Of a DNA stretch of 64,000 bases, positions 36,837 to 46,842 are shown one piece after another. The DNA is from Pseudomonas flavescens. GTDB taxonomy: Bacteria; Pseudomonadota; Gammaproteobacteria; Pseudomonadales; Pseudomonadaceae. How positions within the stretch are numbered: position 1 is the stretch's first letter; the number at the start of each line of letters is the position of its first letter. The DNA is taken from assembly GCF_013408425.1 (NCBI RefSeq), contig NZ_JACBYV010000001.1:992001-1056000 (forward strand), written 5' to 3'. The notes under the pieces are model-generated. The model had not been told where the DNA came from. It saw nothing but the letters and a program-made list of their open reading frames with translations, and did no database searches. The position numbers were made by a program, and so were the translations under genes.

Positions 36837-37235
36837 TCACACTGCGTAGGAAGTGGTCGGTGGTGCGCGGGGATTTAGAGAGGGCCAGAAATAGCGGGGA
36901 GGGGGCTGTGCCAGGGTGCGTGTGACTACCGGTGAAAGGCTGCCCTTGGGCATATCGCGCAGATCCCAGTCTGCCGTGTTGACTGCGACTGCAAGCGAAG
37001 AGGAGGAGCACAGTGGGCAGTTGAGTTGGTAAGCCGCATGTTGCGTCTGGTCGGAGCCGTCTGCGTCGAAGCCTTGGCCGTTACCGCTACCCATAGAGCA
37101 GTAGCCGCCATTAAGACCGCTAAGCGCCAGTCCGCTCATCTGACCGTGATGAATACCGCAGGCGAACAGGCTGAACAGGACGCTGGCGTACAGCATCCAA
37201 GCAACGAGTGTTCGTTCATTGCGTGCGATTTTCAT
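36837..37235 (-). CDS. DUF2946 protein, second copy
   Basis: A 132-residue paralogue of the other DUF2946 proteins here, with LYASVLFSLFACGIHHGQM and SGLALSGLNGGYC, then NCPLCSSSS. It probably starts at 37235 with MKIARNERTL, closely matching the start of the third copy (MKFARNERAF at 40400). It lies 250 bases upstream of the PepSY gene on the same strand and may begin that transcription unit. Confidence 0.75.
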   Translation of the reverse strand: MKIARNERTLVAWMLYASVLFSLFACGIHHGQMSGLALSGLNGGYCSMGSGNGQGFDADGSDQTQHAAYQLNCPLCSSSSLAVAVNTADWDLRDMPKGSLSPVVTRTLAQPPPRYFWPSLNPRAPPTTSYAV

Positions 37236-37379
37236 GGGCGCGACTTTACCACCCGGATAACGTTTCGCACGCACAAGGGCCGTGGTGGATTGCCGCACGC
37301 TAGCGGCATTGCCGATTGTGCTCGACAAGTCCCGCGATAACTTCGAGGCGTTAAAGTCATATTCGGCCCACGCAGGCCT

Positions 37380-38339
37380 TTATGGCCTTGATCTGAAGTG
37401 TGCACGATGCTCCCTCGGCGTCACGCCAAATGCTTTGATGAATCGCCTGATCAAAGTTGCTTCACTACCAAGACCCGATTTGTAAGCTATTTCCTTGAGG
37501 GGGCTGTTGGACGTAACCAGCAGATGGCGGGCGGCATCCAACCGAAGTAGTTCGACCATTTTGCTAGGCGTCTGGCCTGTATCCGCGGTGTATTTACGAA
37601 GAAAAGTACGCTCGGTCATGTTCATGAAGTCGGCCAGTACCGGAACAGAAAGATCTAGGTTCAGGTTTGTACTTATCCAGGCATGCAGGTCAGAAAACTG
37701 ACTGCTACCCGACTGCAGTCTTAGAGATGAACTGAATTGATCCTGATCGCCCGGGCGTTTCAGGAACATCACAAGATGTCTCGCGACCTCGAGTGCTGCG
37801 GTGTGCCCCAAGTCTTGCTCGACAATGGAAAGGGCAAGATCAATCCCTGATGTCACTCCTGCCGATGTCCATATGTTTCCATCGTTAATGAAAATGGGCC
37901 CTCTCTTGACGATCACCTTGGGAAAGAACTTTTCTAACTCTTCATACGCAGACCAGTGTGTCGTCACTTTTCGGCCATCTAATTTGCCGCCTGCCGCTAG
38001 TGCGAATATGCCTGTGCATACCGATACCAAGCGCTCTGCCTTGTCTGCATGAGCTACGAACCTGGAGAACTTTGACCCTTTGCAAAACTCCTGAATACCA
38101 GGCCCGCCAGGGATTATTAGAGTGTTTGGCGATGGCGTGTGCGCTTCTAGAACCTCGGCGCTGAGGGAAAGCCCCGTAAAAACCTCCGTATCACTTTCCA
38201 GAGCAAGGATCGATAAGGAATAGGGTGGAATAGGTGATTTCGTGTAGTGGTTGGCCGCAATGAAAACATCGAGAGGCCCCGCTAAATCGAGAAGACTGAC
38301 CCCGGGATACGACATGATCTGTATCGACTTGCTGACCAT
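37380..38339 (-). CDS. GlxA-type AraC-family regulator, second copy
   Basis: A 319-residue regulator with DJ-1/PfpI-like N-terminus (IQIMSYPGVSLLDLAGPLDV, VSVCTGIFALAAGGKLDGR, TTHWSAYEEL) and C-terminal AraC HTHs (PVLADFMNMTERTFLRKY, PLKEIAYKSGLGSEATLIRR). The start at 38339 is set by GGAGGGG upstream; the longer open frame is not coding-like. It ends near the start of a DUF2946 gene and is divergent from the small gene at 38592. Confidence 0.9.
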   Translation of the reverse strand: MVSKSIQIMSYPGVSLLDLAGPLDVFIAANHYTKSPIPPYSLSILALESDTEVFTGLSLSAEVLEAHTPSPNTLIIPGGPGIQEFCKGSKFSRFVAHADKAERLVSVCTGIFALAAGGKLDGRKVTTHWSAYEELEKFFPKVIVKRGPIFINDGNIWTSAGVTSGIDLALSIVEQDLGHTAALEVARHLVMFLKRPGDQDQFSSSLRLQSGSSQFSDLHAWISTNLNLDLSVPVLADFMNMTERTFLRKYTADTGQTPSKMVELLRLDAARHLLVTSNSPLKEIAYKSGLGSEATLIRRFIKAFGVTPREHRAHFRSRP

Positions 38340-38591
38340 TGATACCCCTCCAGAGAATGGCGGCTTGATCTTGCTGCGATTGGCGGAAACGAGCAGCTTT
38401 TTGTCATTTTCGCCAAGATAGCCTGCCTTATGCTGGCTCCGCAATCCCGAAAAAGCGTTATTCAGCGCTTGTGAGTTCGAGCTTGCCTGACGAGGTGTAG
38501 GGAAAACCAGGGCTACTACCGCACCGCTGTCATGAAGCAGGTTCGCTTTCAAATGCCCTTTCTACGCGCTCTAAGCCTTAGGGGTTCCAGC

Positions 38592-38879
38592 ATGTCACCA
38601 GTAAGCAACGTCATCGAGTTCGAGGCTAAAAAGGGTGAAGACCTGCAGCTAGAGGTTCTATTGCTTTTGAAATACATAAAGCAGGTTTCGGTCAGGTGTA
38701 CTGACTGCAGCTTGAAACGAACTCAGGTAGCCAATGGTTGGATTATTGAGCTCGTTTGGTATGACGCAAACGCCATGCACGATCACTTGTCTTCCAAACC
38801 GCTTGAAATACTGGCGAATCTGTTAATTGCAAAATGCTCCCGAGTCTCTTTCGGAGCCTTGGTCAGCGCAGCGGCATGA
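38592..38879 (+). CDS. Hypothetical 95-residue protein
   Basis: A small cytosolic protein beginning MSPVSNVIEFEAKKGEDL and containing CTDCSLKRTQ, with alternating helices and strands. A weak AGGGG lies upstream of the ATG at 38592. It precedes two lipoprotein genes on the same strand, but the spacing does not prove an operon. Function unknown. Confidence 0.45.
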   Translation: MSPVSNVIEFEAKKGEDLQLEVLLLLKYIKQVSVRCTDCSLKRTQVANGWIIELVWYDANAMHDHLSSKPLEILANLLIAKCSRVSFGALVSAAA

Positions 38880-38928
38880 GACGCCGTTCTTGCAGGAACT
38901 GACTCCTAACCACTTAAAGGTATAAAAA

Positions 38929-39303
38929 ATGAAAGTTTGGATGATTGCTGCCGCAGTTGTTTTGTTGTCAGCTTGCACCAGTACGTTGCCGGCACCAATA
39001 GACTCGAAAAGTGTAGTGTTGTTTTCCCGCGACTCTACTCACACGCTAGTGGCCAGTAAATTGAATGGAGAGCGTGTGGAGAGCGGGCGTTATTTTTCTG
39101 TCCTCTCAGGTCATAACCGTTTGGAAGTGCTCGTCGTTGGTGAGTCAGGTAAAAATTACACGTTCAACAGGTTTGTTTTGATCGACTATGACAATTTCAG
39201 CAAGGCAAGTACTTATAAAATATCGGTCGCCGACAGGGGCGTTACCAAAGCCCTACAATTGATTGACGAGAATGGTGTGCTTCTGGGAGAGAGCTCTTTT
39301 TGA
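38929..39303 (+). CDS. Small lipoprotein
   Basis: A 124-residue protein with a lipoprotein signal peptide and lipobox LLSAC (cysteine at 16), followed by a beta-rich domain (VVLFSRDSTHTLVASKLNGE). Likely anchored in the outer membrane. AAAGG precedes its ATG. The domain has the length and look of uncharacterised Pseudomonas lipoproteins; the function is unknown. Confidence 0.65.
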   Translation: MKVWMIAAAVVLLSACTSTLPAPIDSKSVVLFSRDSTHTLVASKLNGERVESGRYFSVLSGHNRLEVLVVGESGKNYTFNRFVLIDYDNFSKASTYKISVADRGVTKALQLIDENGVLLGESSF

Positions 39304-39373
39304 TTCATGTTGAGAAATTTAGTCGTGCCTCTGTGCCTTGAGAAGAACTCATAAATCACTGCAGTTCAAAATC

Positions 39374-40048
39374 ATGTCCCTAGTTTGGCTCTCATCCCTT
39401 TTTCAGATTAGAAAAACATTGCCAAGATTTTTGAAGATATCAGCTGCTGCAATCTCATTGATGATCGTCATCGGTTGCACGTCTAAACACATTACCGAGA
39501 ACCACTATGACCAAGTAGAGGTTCCCGCCGGGTTACCAGCAGGCCCTGTCGCCCTGATCATTACTGGCTCAGTGATTGAGACGATTGAAGAGCTTGGGGC
39601 CTATAACAGCTATTACAAGGATGCGCTGACGGCGCGCCTTTATACCGAGAACATCCGGCGTGCCTATGTGGAAACCTCGCAACCACGCTTTAGCGTGGAG
39701 GGGGTGACGCGAGTGCTTGAGGAACGGTTCGGCGAGGTTCGCTCATTCCAATCATTCGACGATGCTGCACGCAGCGGTTTGCCGCTCATTGCGACATTGA
39801 GCATGAACACTCAGCTGATCGATGGTCGCGGTTCTGAGCCGGCTTCTTCCCTTTCGTTGGCTTTCCATAAGTCAGATGGACGTTACTTGGGAACCATCCA
39901 TGGCACAGCATCATTCGCGCTGGCACCGCTTTGGCCGCGTAGTAAACGAGAGAGCGAGATCGTTACAGAAATACGGCAGCAGGGAGAGGTTCAGCGACAA
40001 GCACTTGAGTTACTCGAACAGCGATTGAAGGAAGTACCTGTGGAGTAG
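39374..40048 (+). CDS. Lipoprotein
   Basis: A lipoprotein of about 224 residues. A hydrophobic segment ISAAAISLMIVIGC ends in a lipobox cysteine, followed by an alpha/beta domain with GPVALIITGSVIETIEEL and LPLIATLSMNTQLIDGRG. The start is uncertain: TTG 39338, ATG 39374 and TTG 39418 are all possible, the last giving the most typical signal peptide length. It lies 70 bases downstream of another lipoprotein gene and may be co-transcribed with it. Confidence 0.6.
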   Translation: MSLVWLSSLFQIRKTLPRFLKISAAAISLMIVIGCTSKHITENHYDQVEVPAGLPAGPVALIITGSVIETIEELGAYNSYYKDALTARLYTENIRRAYVETSQPRFSVEGVTRVLEERFGEVRSFQSFDDAARSGLPLIATLSMNTQLIDGRGSEPASSLSLAFHKSDGRYLGTIHGTASFALAPLWPRSKRESEIVTEIRQQGEVQRQALELLEQRLKEVPVE

Positions 40049-40399
40049 ACATTGCCGGTGACGATGTCGCAAGTCGATCTCTGCGATGGGGGGAGGGTAT
40101 GCGGTTAGGTTCCTTGGAAGTCGGCAGCTAAGAGGTGCGACAACTTGCCATCCTGGGTCGGGGCGTGTTGTCGGATTTTGCCAATCACCCCCCGGAATTG
40201 CCAGGTGCAGAGCCAGCTTGTATCGAGGCTCGTAAGCCTGAGGCGGGATGTCGCAGGTGCAATATGCTTCGCTGCTGTCAGCATCAGCGTTTCTACTGAA
40301 GGGTGTGCAGCTTTCTAACACCACTGAACGGTTGGGTCGGCGCGGTTGTTAACTCCGCTGACCTGTACGTCGACCCATACTGCGGTAACGTATCGCCTC

Positions 40400-40795
40400 A
40401 TGAAATTCGCACGCAATGAACGCGCGTTCGTAGCCTGGGTGCTCTATGGATGCATCCTGTTCAGTGCGTTCGCCTGCGCGATCGGTCATGGTCAGATGGC
40501 AGGCCTGCAGTTGGCTGGCCTCGATGGGCAGTATTGTTCCCTCGACGACAGTATGGGTACCGGGGCCGATCTTGATGGTTCTGGTTTGGTTGCAGCAAAC
40601 CCCGTCACTGGATCCAGTTGCGCGTTGGCCAGCCTGTTCAGCGCCATCATTCTTGCCGCGTTCTACGGTCTGTGGGGCTTGCTAGCTGCCGATCAGGTGC
40701 GGCCTCTGTCCGGCTCACAACGCCCCCGATTGAATCGGTATCGCTGGCCTCCGGCCAATCCACGTGCATCGCCCCTCGGACTTCTCTCGCTCTGA
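40400..40795 (+). CDS. DUF2946 protein, third copy, head of a copper-uptake operon
   Basis: A 131-residue paralogue with LYGCILFSAFACAIGHGQM and AGLQLAGLDGQYC; a second span (FSAIILAAFYGLWGLLAA) lies at the C-terminus. It is the first gene of a plus-strand run through two TonB receptors, PCu(A)C and SCO1, the arrangement of copper acquisition and cytochrome oxidase copper loading. The start at 40400 aligns with the second copy. The 351-base gap before it holds no recognised gene. Confidence 0.75.
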   Translation: MKFARNERAFVAWVLYGCILFSAFACAIGHGQMAGLQLAGLDGQYCSLDDSMGTGADLDGSGLVAANPVTGSSCALASLFSAIILAAFYGLWGLLAADQVRPLSGSQRPRLNRYRWPPANPRASPLGLLSL

Positions 40796-40867
40796 AAGTA
40801 CCCGTTCAGGCTGGCTGTGATGCCGGGCCGTGTGCGGGCTTATCGAATAAAAGCCTGGAAGTCCTTT

Positions 40868-43027
40868 ATGTTCCGCATGACCACCCTGGCGCTGCTCGTT
40901 GGCAGTAGCCATCCTGCGTTGGCGCAAGATAACGCCCTGAAACTACCTGTCAGTACCGTCTCCGCAGTTGCTGCAGAGCCTAAAGAAGCAACGGGTATCG
41001 ATCTGGATGAGGCCATCGAGAGTGGCTCGCGCCTAAACCTGAGCGCCCGTGAGAACCCCGCATCCGTCAGTGTGGCCGACCGCGAGACGATGGAGCGCAT
41101 CGGTGCGCGCAACTTCCAAGATGCGGCTAATGCGCTGCCTGGAGTGAATGCCTCCGCACCACCTGGCTGGGGTGGCTATGTCTCTTACCGCGGCTTCAAT
41201 GGCGGGCAGATTGGACAGCTGTTCAACGGCATCAATCTGCAATACGGCGGCTCAGCGCGCCCGGTCGGTGCGTGGATCTACGATCGCGTCGAGCTGCTGG
41301 GTGGGCCCTCGTCCTTTCTCAATGGCAGTGGCGCGGTGGGCGGTAGCCTAAACTTCATCACCAAGTTGGCCAGCCGCGACAAGAACAGCATCGAGGGGCG
41401 AGTGAGCTACTCGCGTTACGACACCTGGGAGACTGCCATCGGCGTAAACCAGGCCCTCAACGAGGGTGACGGAGCGCGCCATTACGCGCGTCTGGACTAC
41501 AGCCGCACCCACACCAATGGCTACATCGATCGTCAGGAGAACGGAGCTGGCAATCTGGCTTTTTCCTTGTTGAGCGATATCAACGACCAGCTCTCCCACA
41601 CACTCGCCATCGAGTATCTGGAAGAGCAGGAGGACAGCCCTTACTGGGGCTCGCCAGTGCTGCAGCCACTGAGCGGCAAGCTGCATATCGAAAAACATAA
41701 CCGCTTCAAAAACTACAACGTCGATGATGGGCGCTACGAGCAGAGAACTCGCTGGTTGCGCTCGATTACCGACTACCGCTTCGACGACTCCACAGGGTTG
41801 CGCAACACCTTCTATCACTATGACGGTCAGCGCGATTACCGAAATCTGGAGGTGTACCGCTTCAACGCGGACAACAGCGCCGTAGCTCGCTCCGCGGGCT
41901 ATCGCCAGCGGCATGATCAAGAGGTGAACGGTAATCGTCTGGAGTTGACGCACGCGAGCGAACTGTTCGATCGGGCCAGCGACTGGGCCTTTGGCCTCGA
42001 GTACAGCCGCAACAAGCAGGTTAACTATCCACTGTCCATCAATGGGCCTTTCGGCGCTGCGGTAGACCCAGGCAGCTTCGATCCAGGCGAGTTTCTCGAC
42101 ATCCCTGGCATGGATGCCGCACGCACGAAAGGCCGCAGCACCTGGACGGATACCACGTCGACCTTTGTGGAGAACCGCACACGCCTGACTGATCGTCTGG
42201 CACTGATTACCGCGCTGCGCTACGACCACATTGATTTCGAGGTAGTTGACCACGCGGCGCGCAACTCACTCAATCGCCGCTGGGACGCCTTTACCGGTAG
42301 GGCAGGGCTCGTCTATGACGTGACCGATAACGCCAGCCTCTACACCCAATACAGCACCTCAGCCGAGCCGCCAGGCGGAACCCTGACCAGCGCAAGCATC
42401 GGCCAGGTCGGTGACTTCGACTTGAGCACCGGACGCCAGATCGAAGTCGGTAGCAAATTCGACTTCCTCGACGGCCGCGGATCTGCCACAGCAGCTGCTT
42501 ACCGAATCGTGCGCAAGAACATCTCGGTGCCATCCTCCACACTGCAGAACACCACTGAGCAGGCTGGCCAGCAGACCTCTACGGGTATCGAGTTGGCAGC
42601 ATCGTTCAAGATAACTCCGCAGTTGTTGGCAGCCGGTAATTTCGCCTGGGTGCGGGCCGAATACGACGAATTCAATGAAACCGTCGCCGGCGTGGTGCGT
42701 TCACGCAAGGGCAAGAACCCGGTGAACATTCCGGATCGCACCGCCAACCTCTGGCTGACCTACGATTTGGCACCGCAGTGGCAAATCGGCGCCGATGCAC
42801 GCTACGTGTCTTCGGTCTACGCCAATACAGCCAATACCATGTGGGTACCGTCCTACACGGTCTACGGAATGTTCCTCAAGCACGACCTCGACGCGCATAC
42901 CGAGCTGAGTGCGCGCCTGCGTAACCTCACCGACGAGACATACGCACGCTTCATTCATCAGACCAACACCCAGTACTACCTGGGTGAGCCGCGTAGCCTC
43001 GAAGTGGCCGTGCAGTGGAGATACTGA
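40868..43027 (+). CDS. TonB-dependent receptor, FhuE/OptS-like, first of two
   Basis: A 719-residue outer-membrane receptor. The signal peptide ends near ALAQ. The plug domain contains NPASVSVADRETMERIGARN and GYVSYRGFNGGQIGQLFNG; the 22-stranded barrel ends in the classic SLEVAVQWRY with a terminal aromatic residue. The start at 40868 has GGAAG upstream. Position after DUF2946 and before PCu(A)C/SCO1 suggests uptake of copper or a copper-binding compound, though a ferric siderophore cannot be excluded. Confidence 0.88.
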   Translation: MFRMTTLALLVGSSHPALAQDNALKLPVSTVSAVAAEPKEATGIDLDEAIESGSRLNLSARENPASVSVADRETMERIGARNFQDAANALPGVNASAPPGWGGYVSYRGFNGGQIGQLFNGINLQYGGSARPVGAWIYDRVELLGGPSSFLNGSGAVGGSLNFITKLASRDKNSIEGRVSYSRYDTWETAIGVNQALNEGDGARHYARLDYSRTHTNGYIDRQENGAGNLAFSLLSDINDQLSHTLAIEYLEEQEDSPYWGSPVLQPLSGKLHIEKHNRFKNYNVDDGRYEQRTRWLRSITDYRFDDSTGLRNTFYHYDGQRDYRNLEVYRFNADNSAVARSAGYRQRHDQEVNGNRLELTHASELFDRASDWAFGLEYSRNKQVNYPLSINGPFGAAVDPGSFDPGEFLDIPGMDAARTKGRSTWTDTTSTFVENRTRLTDRLALITALRYDHIDFEVVDHAARNSLNRRWDAFTGRAGLVYDVTDNASLYTQYSTSAEPPGGTLTSASIGQVGDFDLSTGRQIEVGSKFDFLDGRGSATAAAYRIVRKNISVPSSTLQNTTEQAGQQTSTGIELAASFKITPQLLAAGNFAWVRAEYDEFNETVAGVVRSRKGKNPVNIPDRTANLWLTYDLAPQWQIGADARYVSSVYANTANTMWVPSYTVYGMFLKHDLDAHTELSARLRNLTDETYARFIHQTNTQYYLGEPRSLEVAVQWRY

Positions 43028-45084
43028 TGATGCTCATACAGCGTCGTACCGAGTTACCAGTTCGCTCCTCCGCACTGCTGTCATGCTTGTTCTTGCTTAT
43101 GCCTTTGGGCCACTTGAAAGCGGCTGATGCGGTACATGGGTTGCCTGCGCAAATCGAGCTGGATCCTCTGGATATTGTCGGCAACAGGGACAATGTACAG
43201 ACGAGCGCGCGCGAGAATCTGGAGAGCCGAGCTGCCAGCACTGCTGTTATCGATGCCCAAAGTTACCGTAATGGACGAGCGACCACGGTGGTTGATGCCT
43301 TGGGCTATGCGCCGGGTGTTTTGGCTCAGAGTCGTCACGGCGATGAGGCTAGATTTTCCATTCGTGGCTCGGGTATTCAGCGTGGCTTTCTGATGCGCGG
43401 CATCCAGCTTTACCAGGATGGCATCCCACTAAATCACGCCGACGGCAGCGGTGACTTCCAGTCAATAGAGCCTCTCGCAGCAAAGTACATAGAGGTGTGG
43501 CGAGGCTCCAGCGGTCTGGAGTATGGCTCTAACGCCCTTGGAGGTGCGGTGAACTTCGTCTCACCTACTGGGCGAGATCAAGGGCCTCTGCAATTGCGTA
43601 CCCAAGCTGGTGCCTACGATCAACGCCGCAATCAGGTGGCTGTTGCCGGGGCCGGTGATGTCTTCGACGGTTTTCTGAGCATCACCGACAGCCATCAGGA
43701 CGGTTATCGCGATCAGTCCGCAACGGACTCCACACGTTACTTCGGCAATATCGGTATGCGAATTTCCCAAGACTTGGAAGCGCGTCTGTTCCTGACCCAC
43801 CTCGAAAGCAAGATGGAAATGCCGGGGAGCATCAGCAAAACAGCACTACGCAACGCTCCCCGTTCTGCGGGTGCCAACTACGAGCGCCTGAATGCACACA
43901 ACGACTACCGCCTTGATCGAGCAGCACTGAAGCTGAGCTGGAATGCTTCTGAGCAGACTGAAGTCGAGACGTCGTTTTATGTCGCGGATCGCAAGCGAGA
44001 TCATGCGATGACCTTTGCGATTCTGCAGCAGGATCTTATCGATACAGGGCTGAGCGTCAGGATGGCCACCGAATTCGGTCAGGCGGATCTGACTCGCAAG
44101 CTGACATTGGGAGCTTCCTACTCGCGTCTTGAAGGCGAAGAGGATCGCTTCACCAATCCTAACGGTAAGCCAGGTGTTCTGACCCGCCAGAGCGATCTCG
44201 ACGCTAACGAGAGCACTCTTTATGGCCAGTTTAAGTACGGACTGAGCAGCCACTGGGCCGTCGAAGTCGGCGCGCAGGTTGTGCAGGCTGAGCGCAAAAC
44301 GACCTTCAGTGGGTTACCCGCAATCAGTTATGACGAACGCTACGAGGGCATGAGTCCCAAGATCGGTGTGCTGTTTGAACCAGACGACAATACACAGTGG
44401 TTCATGAGTGTGAGCCGTGGCTATGAAGCGCCCCCATTCGGCGAAATCACGGTCAACACCCAGCCCCTCGCTGAAGATCAAGAGTCGACTACCTGGGAGT
44501 TCGGATACCGCCACCGCCGTGGTGATCTGCAGCTCGATGCGGTGATTTACCGATCCTGGATCGACCGCGAATTGCTGTCGCTGACCGATAGCCAGGGCAA
44601 TGCACTCGGCACGGTCAACGCAGACAAGACAATTCATCAGGGCTTAGAGCTGTACGCCAATGTACCTCTGGCCGAGCAATGGTCGGTGCGTATGAACTAC
44701 CTCTTCAACGACTTCAAGTTCGATGGCGATTCGGTTTACGGCGATAATCAATTGGCTGGAATCCCTCGCCAATTTATCCGCGCAGAACTGCGCTGGTCGC
44801 CGTCCTCATGGCTTTACATCGCGCCCGCTCTCGAGTGGTTGCCAGGCAAGACATACATCGATCACGCCAACACCTTATCAGCCAGTGGGTACAGCCTGCT
44901 CAACATGACGGTCGGTGGTGCGTTGGGCCGGCACACCAGTTGGTTCGTAGAAGGGCGAAATCTTGCTGACCGCAACTACGCCGCCACAACAGCTGTGCAG
45001 GCCAATGTGCGGAGCGTGGACGGTGCTTATTACTTCCCCGGCGATGGCCGTAGCGTCTATTTGGGCCTCGAGTGGCGTCTATGA
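43027..45084 (+). CDS. TonB-dependent receptor, second of two
   Basis: A 685-residue receptor with signal peptide (LLSCLFLLMPLGHLKA), plug (VVDALGYAPGVLAQS, FSIRGSGIQRGFLMRGI) and barrel ending GRSVYLGLEWRL. Its ATG overlaps the stop of the previous receptor (TGATG), so they are translationally coupled. The sequence differs from the first receptor, especially in the loops, so this is not a recent duplication. Tandem receptors in one operon may bind different forms of the same substrate, probably copper complexes. Confidence 0.88.
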   Translation: MMLIQRRTELPVRSSALLSCLFLLMPLGHLKAADAVHGLPAQIELDPLDIVGNRDNVQTSARENLESRAASTAVIDAQSYRNGRATTVVDALGYAPGVLAQSRHGDEARFSIRGSGIQRGFLMRGIQLYQDGIPLNHADGSGDFQSIEPLAAKYIEVWRGSSGLEYGSNALGGAVNFVSPTGRDQGPLQLRTQAGAYDQRRNQVAVAGAGDVFDGFLSITDSHQDGYRDQSATDSTRYFGNIGMRISQDLEARLFLTHLESKMEMPGSISKTALRNAPRSAGANYERLNAHNDYRLDRAALKLSWNASEQTEVETSFYVADRKRDHAMTFAILQQDLIDTGLSVRMATEFGQADLTRKLTLGASYSRLEGEEDRFTNPNGKPGVLTRQSDLDANESTLYGQFKYGLSSHWAVEVGAQVVQAERKTTFSGLPAISYDERYEGMSPKIGVLFEPDDNTQWFMSVSRGYEAPPFGEITVNTQPLAEDQESTTWEFGYRHRRGDLQLDAVIYRSWIDRELLSLTDSQGNALGTVNADKTIHQGLELYANVPLAEQWSVRMNYLFNDFKFDGDSVYGDNQLAGIPRQFIRAELRWSPSSWLYIAPALEWLPGKTYIDHANTLSASGYSLLNMTVGGALGRHTSWFVEGRNLADRNYAATTAVQANVRSVDGAYYFPGDGRSVYLGLEWRL

Positions 45085-45173
45085 CCGCTTCATGCTTAAC
45101 CGATCTACAACTCATTCATCCTCCGCAGGGCAGTAGTACTGAACGGCGCCTGCTTAAACAAATAGGTAATCCC

Positions 45174-45665
45174 ATGTCCCTCGCAAAATCCCTTTTGGCA
45201 CTCTCGTTCCTGTCGCTTGCCCAGGTTGCTCATGCGCACGAGTTTCAGGCTGGCGACATTGAAATTATTCACCCGTGGTCACGCGAGCTCCCACCTGTGG
45301 CACCAACAGCTGCTGCGTACTTCGTCCTCAAGAATCAGGGCAGCGACGCTGATCGCCTGCTCACCGTGAGTACCAGCGTCGCCAGAAAAGCAGAGCTGCA
45401 CGAGCATGTGCATGCTGACGGTGCGATGAAGATGCAGCAGGTGATGAGCATAGAAATTCCTGCTGGAGGTGAAGTGAAATTCGAGCCGATGGGCTATCAC
45501 GTGATGCTGATTAACGTGAAGCAGCAAGCCAAAGCGGGTGATCACTTTCCCCTCACGCTGACCTTTGAAAAGGCCGGCGCGGTTGAAGTCGACGTCGTCG
45601 TACAAAAGGACGCCCCTGCTGAGCAGCAATCTCACCAAGGCCATGGCGAAGGTCACCAGCACTGA
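45174..45665 (+). CDS. PCu(A)C periplasmic copper chaperone
   Basis: A 163-residue periplasmic copper(I) chaperone that delivers copper to cytochrome c oxidase. The signal peptide ends near QVAHA. The binding motif is spread over H76/H78 (ELHEHVH), M87 (MKMQQV), H109 and M111 (GYHVMLI), matching the H(M)x10Mx21HxM consensus approximately. The C-terminus is His-rich (HQGHGEGHQH), as in many PCu(A)C proteins. It sits between the TonB receptors and SCO1. Confidence 0.92.
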   Translation: MSLAKSLLALSFLSLAQVAHAHEFQAGDIEIIHPWSRELPPVAPTAAAYFVLKNQGSDADRLLTVSTSVARKAELHEHVHADGAMKMQQVMSIEIPAGGEVKFEPMGYHVMLINVKQQAKAGDHFPLTLTFEKAGAVEVDVVVQKDAPAEQQSHQGHGEGHQH

Positions 45666-45800
45666 GTTTCAGGGCGCCAAAGGGATTCCCGATATTCCCC
45701 TTAATCGCGGCCAGCACAGCTGCTGGCCCGCGGTTGCCAAGAGAGCTCTCGCTGTAGAGCTCATCTCGAGCTCGCGTTGTATTTTTTTGGAGAGATATTG

Positions 45801-46424
45801 ATGCGTCGTTTGCTACTGTTTTTCACTGCTGCATGTGTTGTCGGAGCAGGAGTTGCCTACTGGGCCTTTAAGGAAGCGCCATTGGATGAGGCGGAGCTGG
45901 CGAGTGCCGATATCGTGCTGATGCCCAGCCCTCGTGAGCTTCCAGGTGTTCAATTGGCCACCATGGATGGGCAGGCTTTCGGCCCGAAATTCTTCGCTGG
46001 GAAATGGACGTTGGTGCTCTTCGGCTACACCTTTTGCCCGGACATCTGCCCTACAGCTTTGAGTGAACTGAGGCAGGTTTACCTGGCGCTACCGCCTGAG
46101 TCACGTGAGCTAATGGGTGTGACGATGGTCAGCGTGGATCCGAACCGGGATACACCTGAGCGTGCCCAGCAATATGTGACCTACTTTGATCCGAGCTTCA
46201 CCGCGATGACGGGAGAGCTCGCAGCGGTACAGCACGCCTCCAGTGTCATCGGCTTGCCATTCGTGCCTGGGGACACCAGCCAACCCAACTACCCTGTCGT
46301 GCATACCGGCAACCTGGCGCTGATAGACCCAGAGGGTAAGCAGGTCGGTTACGTCAGAGGGCCGCTGAAGGTGAAAGAACTCATCGAGACCCTGCCCAAA
46401 CTGTTCTCGAGTGCCGGCCCATAA
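45801..46424 (+). CDS. SCO1/SenC-family copper chaperone
   Basis: A 207-residue membrane-anchored thioredoxin-fold protein that assembles the CuA site of cytochrome oxidase. One N-terminal span (LLLFFTAACVVGAGVAYWAF) precedes the domain. Copper is bound by C79 and C83 (FCPDICPTAL) and H168 (PVVHTGN). GGAGAG precedes the ATG. It closes the copper operon. The 418 bases that follow hold no supported gene, only a short frame ending near 46571. Confidence 0.93.
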   Translation: MRRLLLFFTAACVVGAGVAYWAFKEAPLDEAELASADIVLMPSPRELPGVQLATMDGQAFGPKFFAGKWTLVLFGYTFCPDICPTALSELRQVYLALPPESRELMGVTMVSVDPNRDTPERAQQYVTYFDPSFTAMTGELAAVQHASSVIGLPFVPGDTSQPNYPVVHTGNLALIDPEGKQVGYVRGPLKVKELIETLPKLFSSAGP

Positions 46425-46842
46425 GGAGGTCGGAGCGGTATCTAGCAAGTCAGATTGTACTTCGCGTTCCCCAAGCCAAGCTGCGGCTAAATCAATCGCA
46501 TGGAGGCGGTCAGCATGGGGCGATTCGAGCTGTCGCCTCTAGCACGTGAGACTGGATGCCCAGCAAGCATTCAGTCTTCGTAGTGTTCCAGTAAGGCCTG
46601 AATGGGGTGACGCAGTTTTTTATCGTTCATCCTCGCGGACTGGCTGCGGCATGAATCGCCGGTTGCCAGCGGCTCCGCTCCGTCCTCAGATTTCAGCGCA
46701 GGCCCCCACGATTGAGAGAAGATCGTTTTGGATGATTGCAGGTTGCGTGCTTCGTGGCCGTAAGTGCCAGACATAGGGCAGTCGACCACGTTCACGCCTA
46801 GCATGAACTTCGGCGACCTGACGCTCGCATGGGAAGCGAAAT

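Noticed and set aside
37236..40399. Shared metal-box operator upstream of DUF2946 genes
   Set aside because: GCGAAACGTTATC upstream of the second copy and GCGGTAACGTATC upstream of the third look alike, but two imperfect copies at different distances from the start are not enough to call a regulator site.
41348..42253. 301-codon minus-strand frame
   Set aside because: Antisense shadow of the first TonB receptor; no domain motifs of its own.
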